The notes: generated by a model from the sequence alone, not told the origin. A DNA stretch of 64,000 nucleotides from Trichobilharzia szidati (GCA_944472155.2 OX235271.1:90037256-90101255), one strand, 5' to 3'. Positions 24,195 through 36,215 are shown, counted from the stretch's first letter. Translations and numbers: made by a program.

Positions 24195-24660
24195 CTATCA
24201 AGTGGTATGGTTACACTGACATGATTGTAAGCAATAAATCGTGCTTGGAACATCTTGTAGATACCGATATTGTATCAGTGCTGTTTCAGGTGAAACCATC
24301 TAATATGGAATAATATTCTACCACAGTGTCCAGATTCTTCCCCCAAATTAGCAATCGCGTATACTTCCATTATGGGTAAATTTTGTTTTGATAAAGTCTC
24401 ACAGTGTTATACAGTAATGTTTATTGATGACGTCTCGAGCACAATTTATTGCTCATAATCATACCACCTTGATATGATTATGCGCAATAAATTGTGCTCG
24501 AAACGTCATCAGTAAACATTACTGTATAACACTGTGAGACTTTATCAAAACAAAATTTACCCATAATGGAATTACACTCTACCACAATGCACAAGTTTTA
24601 TTCTCATATCAATCGCGTATACTTGGTGATTCATTTGCTACAGTGTCTATCAGTACGATT
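24195..24660. repeat. Foldback repeat with near-perfect hairpin (family P)
   Basis: Left arm 24367-24463 and right arm 24473-24570 are reverse complements with only about three mismatches, separated by 9 bases. A diverged single unit in the right-arm orientation precedes them (24200-24365): ATGATTGTAAGCAATAAATC against ATGATTATGCGCAATAAATT. Both units end in matching CAATCGCGTATACTT. A related hairpin lies at 53.43-53.77 kb. No protein is encoded. Confidence 0.85.
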
Positions 24661-27382
24661 TAAGTGTGCCTTTTATCTCAGAGACACTTAAAGCAACAAA
24701 CTGCAACGTAATGACCGACCTTTATTATTATTATTCCTTGTAACTGTAGTTCTGAAAGTAGGACTGAAGTATTTGTAAGTTTATCAAGCAGTACGAACTG
24801 CCGATAGGTTAGTTAAATGATGTATTATGTTGTGACTGAGAGATTGATTGGACGTGTTCTAATCATCAGGTAATTGTCTCACTGATCGCCGTTTACTTTT
24901 TCTTGAAGGGAATGATTCCAACGCTTTTAAAGTTATTAACCGGTTGCACCTCTCCTCATATGTTCAGCTTTCACAGTTTATTAATCATTATTTTTTCTCT
25001 CACTGCTTCACTGTGTCTCTATACAGCTATAATGTATATATTAGTTAATTTATATTATCCTGGTCTATGTAGATGTCGGGTACTATTGCATTACAATATT
25101 TCGGTATGCAACTTGAGTCTGCGTCCTACAATATTTTCTAACTATATGTAAATCGAAGAATGTAGAAGTCAAAGGGTAAGAGTTAAAATAGATCCATAAA
25201 ATGAACTCATGATACTAAGATAGTTATTATGCTGAATATTTCGGTCGTCTCAATGTACACCATGTGGTCACCATAACCACAGTTTCGATTGTAAAGTCCT
25301 ATATTTGTGGAATGCGCCACTTAGAAGTGCCTCACGGAATCCTTTTCTGCTTGACATCTAGGGTATAAAGCAGTCCACATGCATATAGACTATGGTATTA
25401 TCTATGAAATAATTAATCATTAAAAACTCTCAACTTCAACTTATGTCCTAAGAAAACATGTACAAACAGAACCTTTTTTAATCAAGCAGCTTTGTCCAAT
25501 AACCAGAAAAAAAGAAATGTCAATTTAGTGAAACATTGTGACTCATAAATCGGTCATTTTGACAAGATAAACACAACAGAAGGCATGGTTTATGCCTTTT
25601 TTAATAACACTTTATGCAGCTATCCTCATATACCTTTTAAAAGTTGCATCTGTAGTTCAGTACTTGTCTCATATTTTATACAGACCAAAGGACTGAAGTT
25701 TCTAGGTTTCTATGATTGATTTTAGTCATCGTGATGCTGAATCGGAGCGGCTGTTAGAGGATGAGGAGATGATGTTAACGCAAGGTATGATTTGTACCAC
25801 CACAAGTTCTTATCCTAAAACTCCTATAGTATTTGTTCTGCTTAGACCCAAAGTGAATCAAAATACCAAATTGATCGTCCAAAATACGAAATATACTCCG
25901 GGATCCAAATCGTAGTACGATGCTGAATGCCTAACTAGCTAATGCTCGTGTACAAAATGGCGTGGATGCCTGACTGCTAGACTTCAGCCTCATGAGTCAA
26001 CTTAAACAGTGAATGCCAGCATACAATACTGAGTGATGAATGCTACGAGGGGAATCATTTAACGCTACAGGTCTGGCTTCACTGGCTATGCATTATGGAT
26101 GGAAATTTATGCTACAATAGGATTCAAAGCCTAGTATTTTCAGTAGATGGTCTTTGGTTCTATCAGTCAGTCTGCAGAACTGCATCATTAACCACATCTG
26201 AAGCATGAATCAACAATTTTCTTTTCAGTATAAGTTATAATAGATAATTTGAAAATATTCTTCTATTCTATTTATATTGTTCATCACAGATAGATGTTTA
26301 AACTTACACTGTCTGCAATTAGTTTACTTCTAATTCACTGTTTTTCATTTCCTAAATTTAGCTTCCTTAAATTGTGTTACCTAATGACAAATGGTATTTT
26401 CACGAAGCGTTATACACTGACCAATCAGTTACTTTTCCTTTCATATTTGTTATTTCGCATATGTTGACAATCGGATTATTTATTAGTGTATTATGCTAAA
26501 AGATAAATTCCGACCAGAAATTCGACTTATAATTTAAATTTTTGTCAAAATAAATCTAAAGTAACATAAATTTCTGACTAAAATCTAGGAGTTTTGGTTT
26601 CAGGAGGATTCTAGGCAGCAGTGAATGAAAAAAACGTGCAGGGAAGAAGATGTTTACCCTAGTTACTGAGGGTACAATGAAGGTGACAAAATAATATTTA
26701 TCAAATTCATACTGGCTTTATCTTCCCAAATCCTTCACTTTGTCCTGTATGTGGCTAAAATGGGGACATTTGTATGCAAGTAGCTGACTTATTTGATAAC
26801 TGCGTTTTCTTCAGATATTCTCTAAAGTAATAGTTGGTACTGAAATGAAACGTAATACTGAGGAATGACTTCATGTTATGATCCCATTTAGGAACAAAAG
26901 TTAATAAGGTCTTATTCTTCCCTAATTTCAGGTTTATTCACGAGAGCAAGGGTATCAGATAAACAAAGGATGAATCTCCGCGTGTTCACTCGAATTTGCT
27001 TCTGCGAGAATACAGTTGGATGGTTAATACAAATACTGTTGATTTCACAGTCTGTACGAAATGATTACAGAACTACAGAAACAGTCTTTCTTACTCGTAG
27101 TCTACTAAATACCTTATTGACATGCGATTATTCCTCATTTCTTTTAGATGTCTGTCTCTTGAGGCAACAAAAAGCTAATTATCAGGCCACTTAATTCATA
27201 GAATACAACCAGAAGTCTCACCAGCCTATCAGCATACTGATGTAAGTGTTTACATCCTAAGTGTGTCCATTAGGTAAAAAGCAATAGTCTCAGAAGTCAC
27301 ACTGCTTTCAGCATTTCTGAAGTCAAGTCATTTCTAGAATTTGGTGTCACTGGGGAAAAATTGTGTCATTACCGAAAAAAGG
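24661..27382. other. Mostly featureless; possible old repeat at 25.7-26.2 kb
   Basis: No gene is recognised. The stretch 25720-26190 is somewhat GC-richer and carries a 67-codon frame (25712-25915) without a recognisable domain. It may be a decayed element but has no second copy here. Confidence 0.35.
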
Positions 27383-27616
27383 TGCGGCGGTGGCACAGCG
27401 GTAGAATGCTCACCAACCACGTAAATGGTCCAGAGTTCGATCCCCAGCCGACGCACTCCTTTACCTCTCTAAGCCAGTAGTAAGAGTGGTAAAGAGGGAA
27501 GGTTGGGCATGAGGTTAGCAACCCCATTCTGTACAAATAAACGCTGCTACAGAAACTTCAAGCCCCTAGCTTGAAGCCCTAAGTTCCACTGGGTACGTAC
27601 ACGAATAAAAGAAGCC
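27383..27616 (+). mobile_element. Family A SINE, well preserved
   Basis: The head GGTGGCACAGCGGTAGAATG has an A-box-like core. The B box is AGAGTTCGATCCCC near 27433. The body carries AAGCCAGTAGTAAGAGTGGT, AAAGAGGGAAGGTTGGGCAT, GAGGTTAGCAACCCC and CGCTGCTACAGAAACTTCAA. The tail is GCTTGAAGCCCTAAGTTCCA, ending in ACGAATAAAAG. It is a good reference copy for the family. Confidence 0.9.
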
Positions 27617-27846
27617 GAGAAAGGGTAAACAGATAACGCATTGTGCATTGTTGAACAGTCAGCGCAAAAAATTCATACAACCAATTCTCTTGATTATGTT
27701 GAACACAGAGACGGCGAACGTATTTGTGAAATAAAAGGAGTTCTTTTATGAAAATTCACAGCTTTTATCGACTGCTATCAGCCTAAAAATGACATAATTT
27801 ATTGTAAATGGAAAAAATATATAACATACTTCAGTTCAGATGGCAT

Positions 27847-28411
27847 AATAGTGCAAATCGAGAATCGGGAAGGCGAGAAACACATTCATCTACCTGAAAC
27901 CAATCTGGAAATCTTCGTCACTCACCATCAACAACAAAATTCGGATTTTCAATACAAACGTGAAGTCAATTTTGCTTTACGGATCAGAAACTTGGCGGGT
28001 CACCAAGAATATTTTCAACAGGTTGCAGACCTTTATCAACAACTGTCTTCGCTCCATACTGAAGATTAGATGGCCGGAAAGAATCACAAACAAGAAGCTA
28101 TGGGAACAAACGAAACAGGAACCGATCGCCCAACAAATATGCAGGAGGAAGTGGAGATGGATTGGACACTCGCTGAGGAGGCCGTTGAGTGACATCGCGC
28201 GTCAAGCCCTCGAGTGGAACCCGAAAGGGAAGCGGCGAGTGGGACGTCCAAGGGTGACATGGAGGAGATCGTGTGAGGAGGAGATGAAACAGTATGGAAT
28301 AACATGGACGCAAGTGAAAAGAACAGCAGAAGACAGGAGCAAGTGGAGACGTGCAGTTGAAGCCCTATGTTCCACTAGGAACCCAAGGGAACAATAATAA
28401 TAATAGTGCAA
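27847..28411 (+). mobile_element. 5'-truncated RTE-clade retrotransposon with target-site duplication
   Basis: A continuous reading frame from about 27855 to the stop at 28397 encodes the C-terminal 180 residues of an RTE/SR2-type ORF2. Landmarks in order: KSRIGKARNTF, SILLYGSETWRVTK, RLQTFINNCLRSILKIRWP, RRKWRWIGHSLRRP, ARQALEWNPKGKRRVGRPR, TWRRSCEEEM and RAVEALCSTRNPREQ. The RT catalytic core is lost by 5' truncation. The stop is followed at once by (AAT)n. The 10-base AATAGTGCAA flanks the insert at 27847-27856 and 28402-28411, consistent with target-primed reverse transcription. With no internal stop, it is the youngest-looking RTE copy here. Confidence 0.9.
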
Positions 28412-30150
28412 CAAAACACACGAATGGAAGATAGTTAATAATCTAACAAGTAGAGTTTATCTATACACAATATAGAAAGTTGGAGAGGAGAAAGTGGAAG
28501 GGAAAAGAAATGGCAAGTAAATGTGAAATAAATCCAGGAACAAACAGTTAATTAGACCGGAAGATTAAGAATGAGTTCAGGTCAGTGAGCTGTAATTAAG
28601 AAAAAGGTTACGACTCAACAAAAATACGAAAACAGAGTGAAGATATCCAGCTACCAGGGTAGTTGGAGATTAATGACATCACATTTTTCTATGCAGAGGT
28701 TAGTCTGAAAACGTATGATAGCAATGGCTTCTTAAAAGTGAATTAACCAGGGCTTTCTTGACATATGCTTATTACTCTAAAGGCTTGAAAGCCAGTTACT
28801 TAGTGACTACACTTGTAAACACTTTCTAACTTTTCGTAAGATTTTCGGGAATATGCTCATAAAATCTAGTAGATGCTCTCCTCTTAGTCCTTCTTATGTA
28901 CTTGCTACTGCAACTGCATGTGAATCAGTATATATAGTTGAAACTGACATGAGGAGAATACTTACCTAATTGGGACTCAATTAATGAGGACTTATCTTAG
29001 TAAATTAAAGATTTTTAAGTCACACACAAGATGTTGAGGGAAGTTTTATATTTCCTAATAACAAAACAGTTAATCAATCAATTATTGAAACTGTAGTTTA
29101 GTTAACCTAATATTTCAATATATTTTCATATAACACCACTTTTGCACTTACTGGTACTTTTCACTTTCAAAGTAAATTACTTCCCTTCAGAAATTGCAGT
29201 CTGTTTTAACTATAAGTAAGATTCCATTCATTGTAGAAATAAGGAATTTTTCAAAAGCATATTAGATTGCTTAAAAAAGCCAGCCTGATGAAAAACAAGG
29301 AATGGTTAGTGGTTAGTGAATTCACTATTCTATGTAAACAAATACTACCGTTATTTCAATAATTTTCTCAAGGATTGGTTGGACCATGCTTATTTTGCTT
29401 TGTTAGTTGTATTTATATAGTTTAAGAACACTTATAGATTTGTTGATGACTAAATCTCACTTAGGATAAAAAATGTCCGACCCATCTGTATAATTACTGT
29501 CTAGACATTCGAAAGTTTATTCAAACATAAGTAAGCTGAATAATATATAGTGTTCAATACTATGAAAAAACGTTTAATTAATTTAGTGGACAGTGACTAA
29601 TAGTGCAGTCCAGGATACGCATTTCGTTCAGTTTGGGACTTGTCAACTGGATGTGCCTGTCTTCTCCAGTGAATGATGGTGTCCCCACTGAGGTTGATCC
29701 GGTCAGTCAACAGGAAAATCCAAACTCAATTAAAAATAAAAACGTTTAGTTGATGAAATTGTGAATCGTCAATATATCACTAAATAATAAAAACGAGACA
29801 CATACAGCGCTTTTTAATTTACTGTCCCTTTCAATGGATAACTATTGCATAAACTGTCTTATTCTTCAGTTGTTGTACCATTGGTGGTATTGTAGTGAAA
29901 GTAAACAAATGCTATTTGTATTGGACCGGGTCTTTCTCACAATCCCTGTTCGCCATCCAGTGTTAAACTGATTTCCAGTCATTTAATCTAACACAGCTGT
30001 AATTATCTTTATTCATTCGAATATAAGGAAGCTCTTGACAAGTAGCTATAGACACGATGGCTAATTACTTGTCTGATATGTATATAGAGGCTTATGTTTT
30101 CAGTTTGGAGTCCTCAAACTGTAGCCACAAACTCTTAATTCAGTGTTTGT
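28412..30150. other. No recognisable feature
   Basis: AT-rich sequence with no recognised gene or repeat. Confidence 0.4.
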
Positions 30151-30154
30151 TTAG

Positions 30155-30570
30155 AAGCATTTAGATTAGACGATTAAAGCTTTAAAAATTCAACCAGAGA
30201 AACTGGAGCTCAGCTTGCAGATGAGAATTATTCAACCACTTCTGCTGTTATCGTAGTGACTCTGTTGTTTTCTACCAACTTGATTTTTATTTCTTAACCC
30301 GTCATAACTCTTGTATTTCTTTCGAACTCTTGTGTAACATTACATTTCCCCCTTTCTATGTTCATTCTGATTACAACTCATTCGTTATGCAACTCCTCCT
30401 ATGAATTGATTATTATTAACAACTATGATTATGAGGGATCATCACTTTGTAAGAGTGAAAAATTACATAAAATATGATTGTACAGCTATAGAAAACGAAC
30501 CCGCAGAAGAAGTCCTCTTTACTGGACTACATGGTTTGTTTTTAGTTAATACTTGGGGTTATTCATGAAT
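30155..30570 (+). mobile_element. Penelope-like element 3' end
   Basis: The segment 30208-30260 decodes as ELSLQMRIIQPLLLLS and a stop, the terminal PLE peptide written ELCIQKRITQLLLLSW at 49.3 kb. It is followed by the PLE untranslated region (ATTCTGATTACAACTCATTC) and the terminal block ATGATTGTACAGCTATAGAA at 30475. The element is 5'-truncated and inactive. Confidence 0.7.
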
Positions 30571-30589
30571 TGATGTCTATTTTAGGATT

Positions 30590-31010
30590 TTATCTTGAGC
30601 TGACGTCGATTAGAGAACCAGTGGAAAACCTGGGAATACTGCACAGCTGTTTTATCCTACTTTGGGATAATTCAGCAGTACGCACCTATCACAGGGGTTG
30701 AACTAAGGATCTTCTGGTTACAATGAGAGCTCGTAGACCGTTCAGCAGTTGGGACCCAATCCTGTGGCCCAATAATTCCAGCTTCTGTGAATTCGCGATA
30801 CTTATGTAGCGCAACCTCCAGCCATTATCGAAGACAACTAACTGTTCTCTTACCTGACTTGGTGGACCGTGCTGGTTATGACCTATCAATGAAACTCCAG
30901 GTTACTTTCTGTATACAGTCAGTTGCTTCTGGTCATCCAAGAAATTATCAGGGCATTTGATTGGTTACAGGTTCTACCACGAGCTGACGTCTTTTACAAA
31001 CTGCATAAAT
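30590..31010 (-). mobile_element. tRNA-derived repeat, family C, second copy
   Basis: Aligns with 21305-21780. Shared blocks include GATTAGAGAACCAGTGGAAA, ACTGCACAGCTGTTTTATCC, the tRNA-like CACAGGGGTTGAACTAAGGA (minus-strand B box AGTTCAACCCC) and GCTGACGTC near both edges. Nothing is encoded; the 66-codon frame on the minus strand is incidental. Confidence 0.55.
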
Positions 31011-31776
31011 TCTGAAACCACTTGAAGTGAATTTGCATGATTGTAACATAAAATTCTAATTTTTTCAGTAACGTCGATATCAAAAAACAAAAAATCTATT
31101 TACTTTTCCTTTATTTTGTGTTTCTTTTATTCACCACCTCTGGATTAAGACCTTTTTAAGGATAACTTACGAATTTGTTTCAATGTCAAAAGTGATTTAT
31201 CTTTCTTTCCATAGTCTAAGTGCATAGTTAATATGACCTTAATAGAAATAAAGAATATTTGCAAACGTTGAGAAATATCTTATTGTTGTGTGAACTTTTT
31301 CTTAGTTTAACTATTATGTAACATAACATATAAATGATAGAACTTGAACTTATGTGAAAATTATGCTTATAAATTAGTGAATTAGGTGAAGTCTCTTGAT
31401 GCGAAAAATATATGCATACAAATAATAAAGTAACAAATAAGTTATTGATAACAACGTTGAATAAACCAAGAAAAAACGTAATTTGAGCAGAATAATATGG
31501 ACTTATTTGGATGGATATTGTCAAATTCCTAACAGGTAAATATACAAAATATGAGTAGAAGAATACATTAGGGCTATGCAGTTGAAGTTTGAAGAATCTT
31601 TTGGATAGAAATGCAATTGGTAGGACAAGGTGTCTATGTGTATAGAAAGACCAAATATATTCACTGGAAGTTTGGAGGGTAAAACTCAGAAACAAATATT
31701 TCTTCAGAACAAGTAAAGTAACAGCATTCATAAATTTTTAAATAAAGTAAATACAAATCAGAGGTATGAATGAGTA
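31011..31776. other. No recognisable feature
   Basis: AT-rich sequence. A 167-codon minus-strand frame (31228-31731) has low-complexity hydrophobic composition and no recognisable domain. Confidence 0.35.
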
Positions 31777-32937
31777 TAAAACCGAAATGGATAAGAAAAT
31801 GGGTAAATTGATTTTGATATTCCGATCAAGCATGTTTTGATTTGTGCTTAGAATGAGTAAAATTGAGTATGCGAAATTGCCAAGTTAAATCCAATTGACT
31901 GTAAAGCAAAGGGTAAGCAGGTATATCAGGTTCTCTGATTTTCTGAAGAAGACACGTACATCCATTACCAATGAGGTAATACTAAAAATGAACTCAGTGT
32001 ATCACTTGTAACCGTTTTTCTATGGTCAACGCAATAACTGATAAGACAAACTACAAAAACTTTAGAAATTTTTTACATTTCTCCAAAGTCCATTGTATCA
32101 CTTATTTTCATTGGTGAAAATACTTCTCTACCAGAAACATAGTAAAACGATTCGAGAAGTCCGCCATCCCTTTCTTGAGCATCGTCCAACGTGGTTAGAT
32201 AAACGAGTAGTAAATTCAACCACGAGTTCCAGATTGGAACACCTAGTCAACACACAGCACAAGAGTTACAAATATTCAACAATTACAATTTCATACAAGG
32301 TGCCACCTCAACACCACAAGCTCCCACGCCTTCGATTGCTAAGCATAGTTGCACCAGTTGACATCAATATTCTCCAGCTCAATTGTTGTGTTGAGAAAAA
32401 GAGTTTATTCAATCACTCTTCTTCACAAGTCTTTCGCTCTCAACTTGGAAATACTTATCTATACCCCTGAGACCAGATAACTGTACATATCAGTATTTGT
32501 ATTTGTACTGCTAACTTCATTATCAATGACATGCTGTGCTATGGTTCCATATTTGAATCTTAGTTACACAGTTGGCTATTATTATCATTATCATACTGTC
32601 GAGGCGCTATGTGGCGACAGTTACTTTCCTTTTTTTGCCTGCAAGTATACGCATTCTTTTTTTTATTTTGATTTACAGCTTGATTCCACACCGTATTTTC
32701 AGTACAAGTATGGAATTTACAGCATGGATATCGGTAGCCCAAATTCAGGCCGACCATAGATATCGGGTGTGCGCCGGCAGGGGATCGAACCTCGGACCAT
32801 GTGCATGGTCGGCGAGAGTCCTAACCACTGTGCCACCGACGCACACTTTGACATACTTTGACATTCACAACAACTGAATACCGATATTATATGGACATTT
32901 GTATAAATTTATCCTTATGACTATTATTTTTATAATT
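31777..32937 (+). repeat. Left arm of large inverted repeat
   Basis: Reverse complement of 34700-35662, traceable end to end from AACCGAAATGGATAAG at the left edge to ATATTATATGGACA near 32890. A family B SINE (32657-32844) interrupts this arm only. The arm holds a decayed frame beginning MSKIEYAKLPS, with stops, and an open stretch at 32093-32470. Their reading is partly shared with the right arm, so the repeat may have been coding. A BEL/Pao Gag-like origin is a weak guess. Confidence 0.85.
32657..32844 (-). mobile_element. Family B SINE nested in the inverted-repeat arm
   Basis: The minus-strand head GTCGGTGGCACAGTGGTTAG has an A box. The B box is GAGGTTCGATCCCC. The body mentions GATATC twice, and the tail is AAATTCCATACTTGTACTGA, then ACGGTGTGGAATCAAGCTGT and an A-rich run at the left edge. 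The right arm of the inverted repeat shows the empty site (GCATTCTACTTTCACATTC), so the SINE arrived after the arms diverged. No clear target-site duplication is visible. Confidence 0.88.
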
Positions 32938-34699
32938 CCATCAATTTATATGCCTAAACCTTAATTCTACTAACCATATTAGTTTCAAGTGTCCATGATT
33001 ACTGAATATTAACTGAGATTAAATAAATTCTGGTTAACTATTACTTTCACAAAGCTATTACTATTAAATTTCTAAGTTTCAATAAAAAGAATATCGTTTC
33101 GTTTTTCATTCATTGATATTTTATGGAAGAAATATCTGTTCAATCGACACTGGATGAGGAACTATGGAAAACAGAAAACTGATTATATACATATATATCA
33201 TATCGAGAAAAATTCATGAGTTTCCATGATAAGAGCAGGTAGAGAGAAATGCTTGCAAACAGTGCAGAAGAAAATTATATATATATATATTTCAAAGAAG
33301 ATGCCTCTACTGAAATACTAATATCAAAACTCAGAAAAATAATAGCCAAAACATTCTTTGCCACAACACAATCCCCTCAGGGTATTTGCCTCTAACCTGG
33401 AATAGTTTTCTTCCGCGGTGACACCGAATAACCACAAATATTATCTTTATTTGTACTTTTATCTTTAATGTAATAGTTACAATGTGTTTTAATTGTACAT
33501 TTCAATCTTAGATCCATACTACATTATCGATAAATATCCAGACCATAGATGTTGCATATTTCTCGGAATAATTTCAGCATCAAGTAAGGCTGAATCATTA
33601 TAAAATTACTTGAAACAATCCAAGCGTGTTTAGAAATTCAAAACAAGATTTCGAACATTTCAATGCCATGAAAAATCTTGTTTTTACTTTCTAAAGACGC
33701 TGGAACCATTTTAAGCAATTTTATAACAACTGGATTATCTAACTGTTATGAGAAAATGGTTAATTATCCCCTTTAGCCTTACAATTATCCACATTTTACT
33801 TACATAATAACAATGATTTACCACCTTGACTATATAAATACCTGCATGAATGAATCCTTCTTCATATTATTCTGATAACTTTGAAAATTATTCACTAATT
33901 TATTTGCATCAACTTTAATTCTATTAACCGCATCGGTCGTATATTATGTAACTGTAATATCTGATGAGAAGATACGTATTTAGTTTTAACTGTGTTCTAT
34001 AACTATCCTAATGGTAATACTTAAAACATTCGAAGAACAAAACAGGTTTATAGCAATGAATATCACATTCACACAATTCCAAAACTATTAAATGTGAAGT
34101 TGGTTTAAAGATCTACATTTTAAACTATTTACTTGTGAATTTAGACAAACTAAGAAGTGTGTTTTTGTAGCCCTGCTTGATGTATGCATATAAGGCTGGG
34201 AAAGTTTCCTTTTATTTCTGTATTCTATAATCTGCGTGATCATGGTTTCTTGTTATTACTAATACAGCAAATCCATTTAGTGTGTTAATGTGTACTTTTA
34301 TGAATGTTATCACTTTTTCTTAAATATATGTGAGCAAATTATCACTCACTTCCTATCTAACATATGCTGAACTTGATAATTATTTGTTACGCATGTGATT
34401 CCACTGAATTTAACCTTATTAACTGTGATATAAACAGTGATGCTGGTAAAGTACTCAGCTAAATGCTTCCACCGAAATCTTTGAAATTATTTAAATGCTA
34501 CTTTTTCATATTTGTTTTATATTTTAAATTTTAGAACATTATTTGAGCAAGAAAACAGGTATTTGTGACAAGTTCTCATCAGGCTTTACAATTACATAAT
34601 AGAATATCAGTCATAGACATTTGAAACAATGAAGATCAATAAAATCAAATAAATTTAAGTTCAGGGATGTAAGTTAGTGGATAACAGTAGAAGTGATCA
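32938..34699. other. Spacer of the large inverted repeat
   Basis: AT-rich, with a TA run near 33270. The piece 33830-33960 resembles 32900-33000 and 36090-36200 (TTTAATTCTATTAACCGCAT against TTTAGTTCTGTTAACCGTAT), so parts of the same repeat family are scattered through the spacer. No gene is recognised. Confidence 0.45.
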
Positions 34700-35662
34700 T
34701 CATAATAATAGTCATAAGAATAAATTCGTGCAAGTGTCCATATAATATCGGTATTCAGTCATTGTGAATGTGAAAGTAGAATGCGTATACTTGTAGGGAT
34801 AGAGGGCAAAATAACTGTCATCACATAGCGCCTCGACAATATAATAATGATAATAATAGCCAACTGTGTAACTAAGATTCAAATTATGCAACCATAGCAC
34901 AGCATGGCATTGATAATGAAGTTAGCAGTACAAATACAAATACTGATATTTACAGATATCCGGTGTCACGGGGATAGATAAGTATTCCAGGTTGTGAGTG
35001 AAGGACTTGTGAAGAAGAGGGGCTTATTAAACTCTATTTGTCAACACAAATATTGAGCTGGATAATGTTTATGTCAAGCAGATACAGCTATGCTTAGCAA
35101 TCGAAGGCGTGTAAACTTAGTATACTGAGGTGGTACCTTGTATGGAATTGTAGTTGTTGAACTTTTGTACTTCTTGTGTTGCGTGTTGACCAGGTGTTCC
35201 AATCTGGAACTCGTGGTTGAATTAAGATTCCTTTATCTTACCACTTTGGATGATGCTTAAGAAAGTGATGTCGGGCTTCTCGAATCGTTCTACTATGTCT
35301 CTGGTAGACAAGTATTTTCACCAATGAAAATGTGTTATACGATGGACTTTGGAGAAATGTAAAAAATTTCTAAAGTTTTTGTAGTTTGTCCTATCACTTA
35401 TTGCGTTGACCATAGAAAAACGGGTACAAATGATCCGCTGAGTTCATTTTTAGTATAACCTCATTGGTAATGAATGTACGTGTCTTCTTCAGAAAATCAG
35501 AGAACCTGATATACCTGCTTACCCTTTGCTTTACAGTCAATTGGATATAACTTGGTAATTTCGCATACTCAATTTTACTCATTCTAAGCACAAATCAAAA
35601 CATGTTCGATCAAAATATCAAAATCAATTTACCCATTTACTTATCCATTTCGGTTTTTTACT
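34700..35662 (-). repeat. Right arm of large inverted repeat
   Basis: Reverse complement of 31777-32937 without the SINE. A minus-strand frame (35591-35394) reads KIEYAKLPSYIQLTVKQRVS and continues about 45 codons, matching the left-arm frame, which has stops at two of those positions. The remainder is noncoding. Confidence 0.85.
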
Positions 35663-35664
35663 CA

Positions 35665-36215
35665 AGGTTTTACCTTGTGTGGAATTGTAATTGTTGGACT
35701 TTTGTACCTCTTGTGCTGTGTGTTGACTAGGTGTTCCAATCTGGAACTCGTGGTTGAATTTACTACTGGTTTATCCAACCACTTTGGACAATGCTCAAGA
35801 AGGTGTTGTTGGACTTATCAACTTTTTTCACTTATGTTACTCAGTAGTTTATGCTTCTGTTGCATTGGAGTTCGACAACAAATGGTAAGTTCTAAACATG
35901 AATGTTATGCTGTGTTATGGTTGCGTATTTTGATCTTGATTTTCCAATTTGATTATAAAATCAAATGCTCTATTATCTAATCGCTATGGAACATTGGTTA
36001 TCTTTCTCTGTATCCCTACAAGTGTACACTTTCTACGTACACATTCACAAAGACTGATTACCTGGATTATATAAAGAATTGCGTGGATTTATCCTTGTTA
36101 TTATTATTTTTAACAGCTGGATGAGTATCTACTAATTCCCATTCCTGAACTTTAGTTCTGTTAACCGTATTAGCTTCAAATGTCTGTGAATACTATTACG
36201 TTATATAATTATAAG
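35665..36215. repeat. Third, rearranged copy of the inverted-repeat family
   Basis: The segment 35665-35800 repeats 35135-35262 in the same orientation, sharing GGTGTTCCAATCTGGAACTC. By contrast, 35905-36210 matches the opposite, left-arm orientation (TATGCTGTGTTATGG; TATCCCTACAAGTGTACACT). The copy therefore switches strand internally around 35800-35900. Confidence 0.6.

Noticed and set aside
24471..24530. Hammerhead-ribozyme-like string in family P (CTTGATATGATTATGCGC, stem-like GCAATAAATTGTGC, CGAAACGTC; the 53.5-kb copy has CCTGATATGA and GAGC/GCTC)
   Set aside because: The GAAAC after a possible stem II is suggestive, but the required CUGANGA core is disrupted (CTGATATGA has two extra bases) and no stem III directly follows GAAA. 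No canonical hammerhead was found elsewhere in the window.
28084..28414. Three overlapping minus-strand frames
   Set aside because: All are antisense to the intact RTE reading frame at 27855-28397.
31228..31731. 167-codon minus-strand frame with apparent membrane segments
   Set aside because: Rich in Phe, Leu, Ser and Tyr as expected from AT-rich noncoding DNA; no recognisable family.
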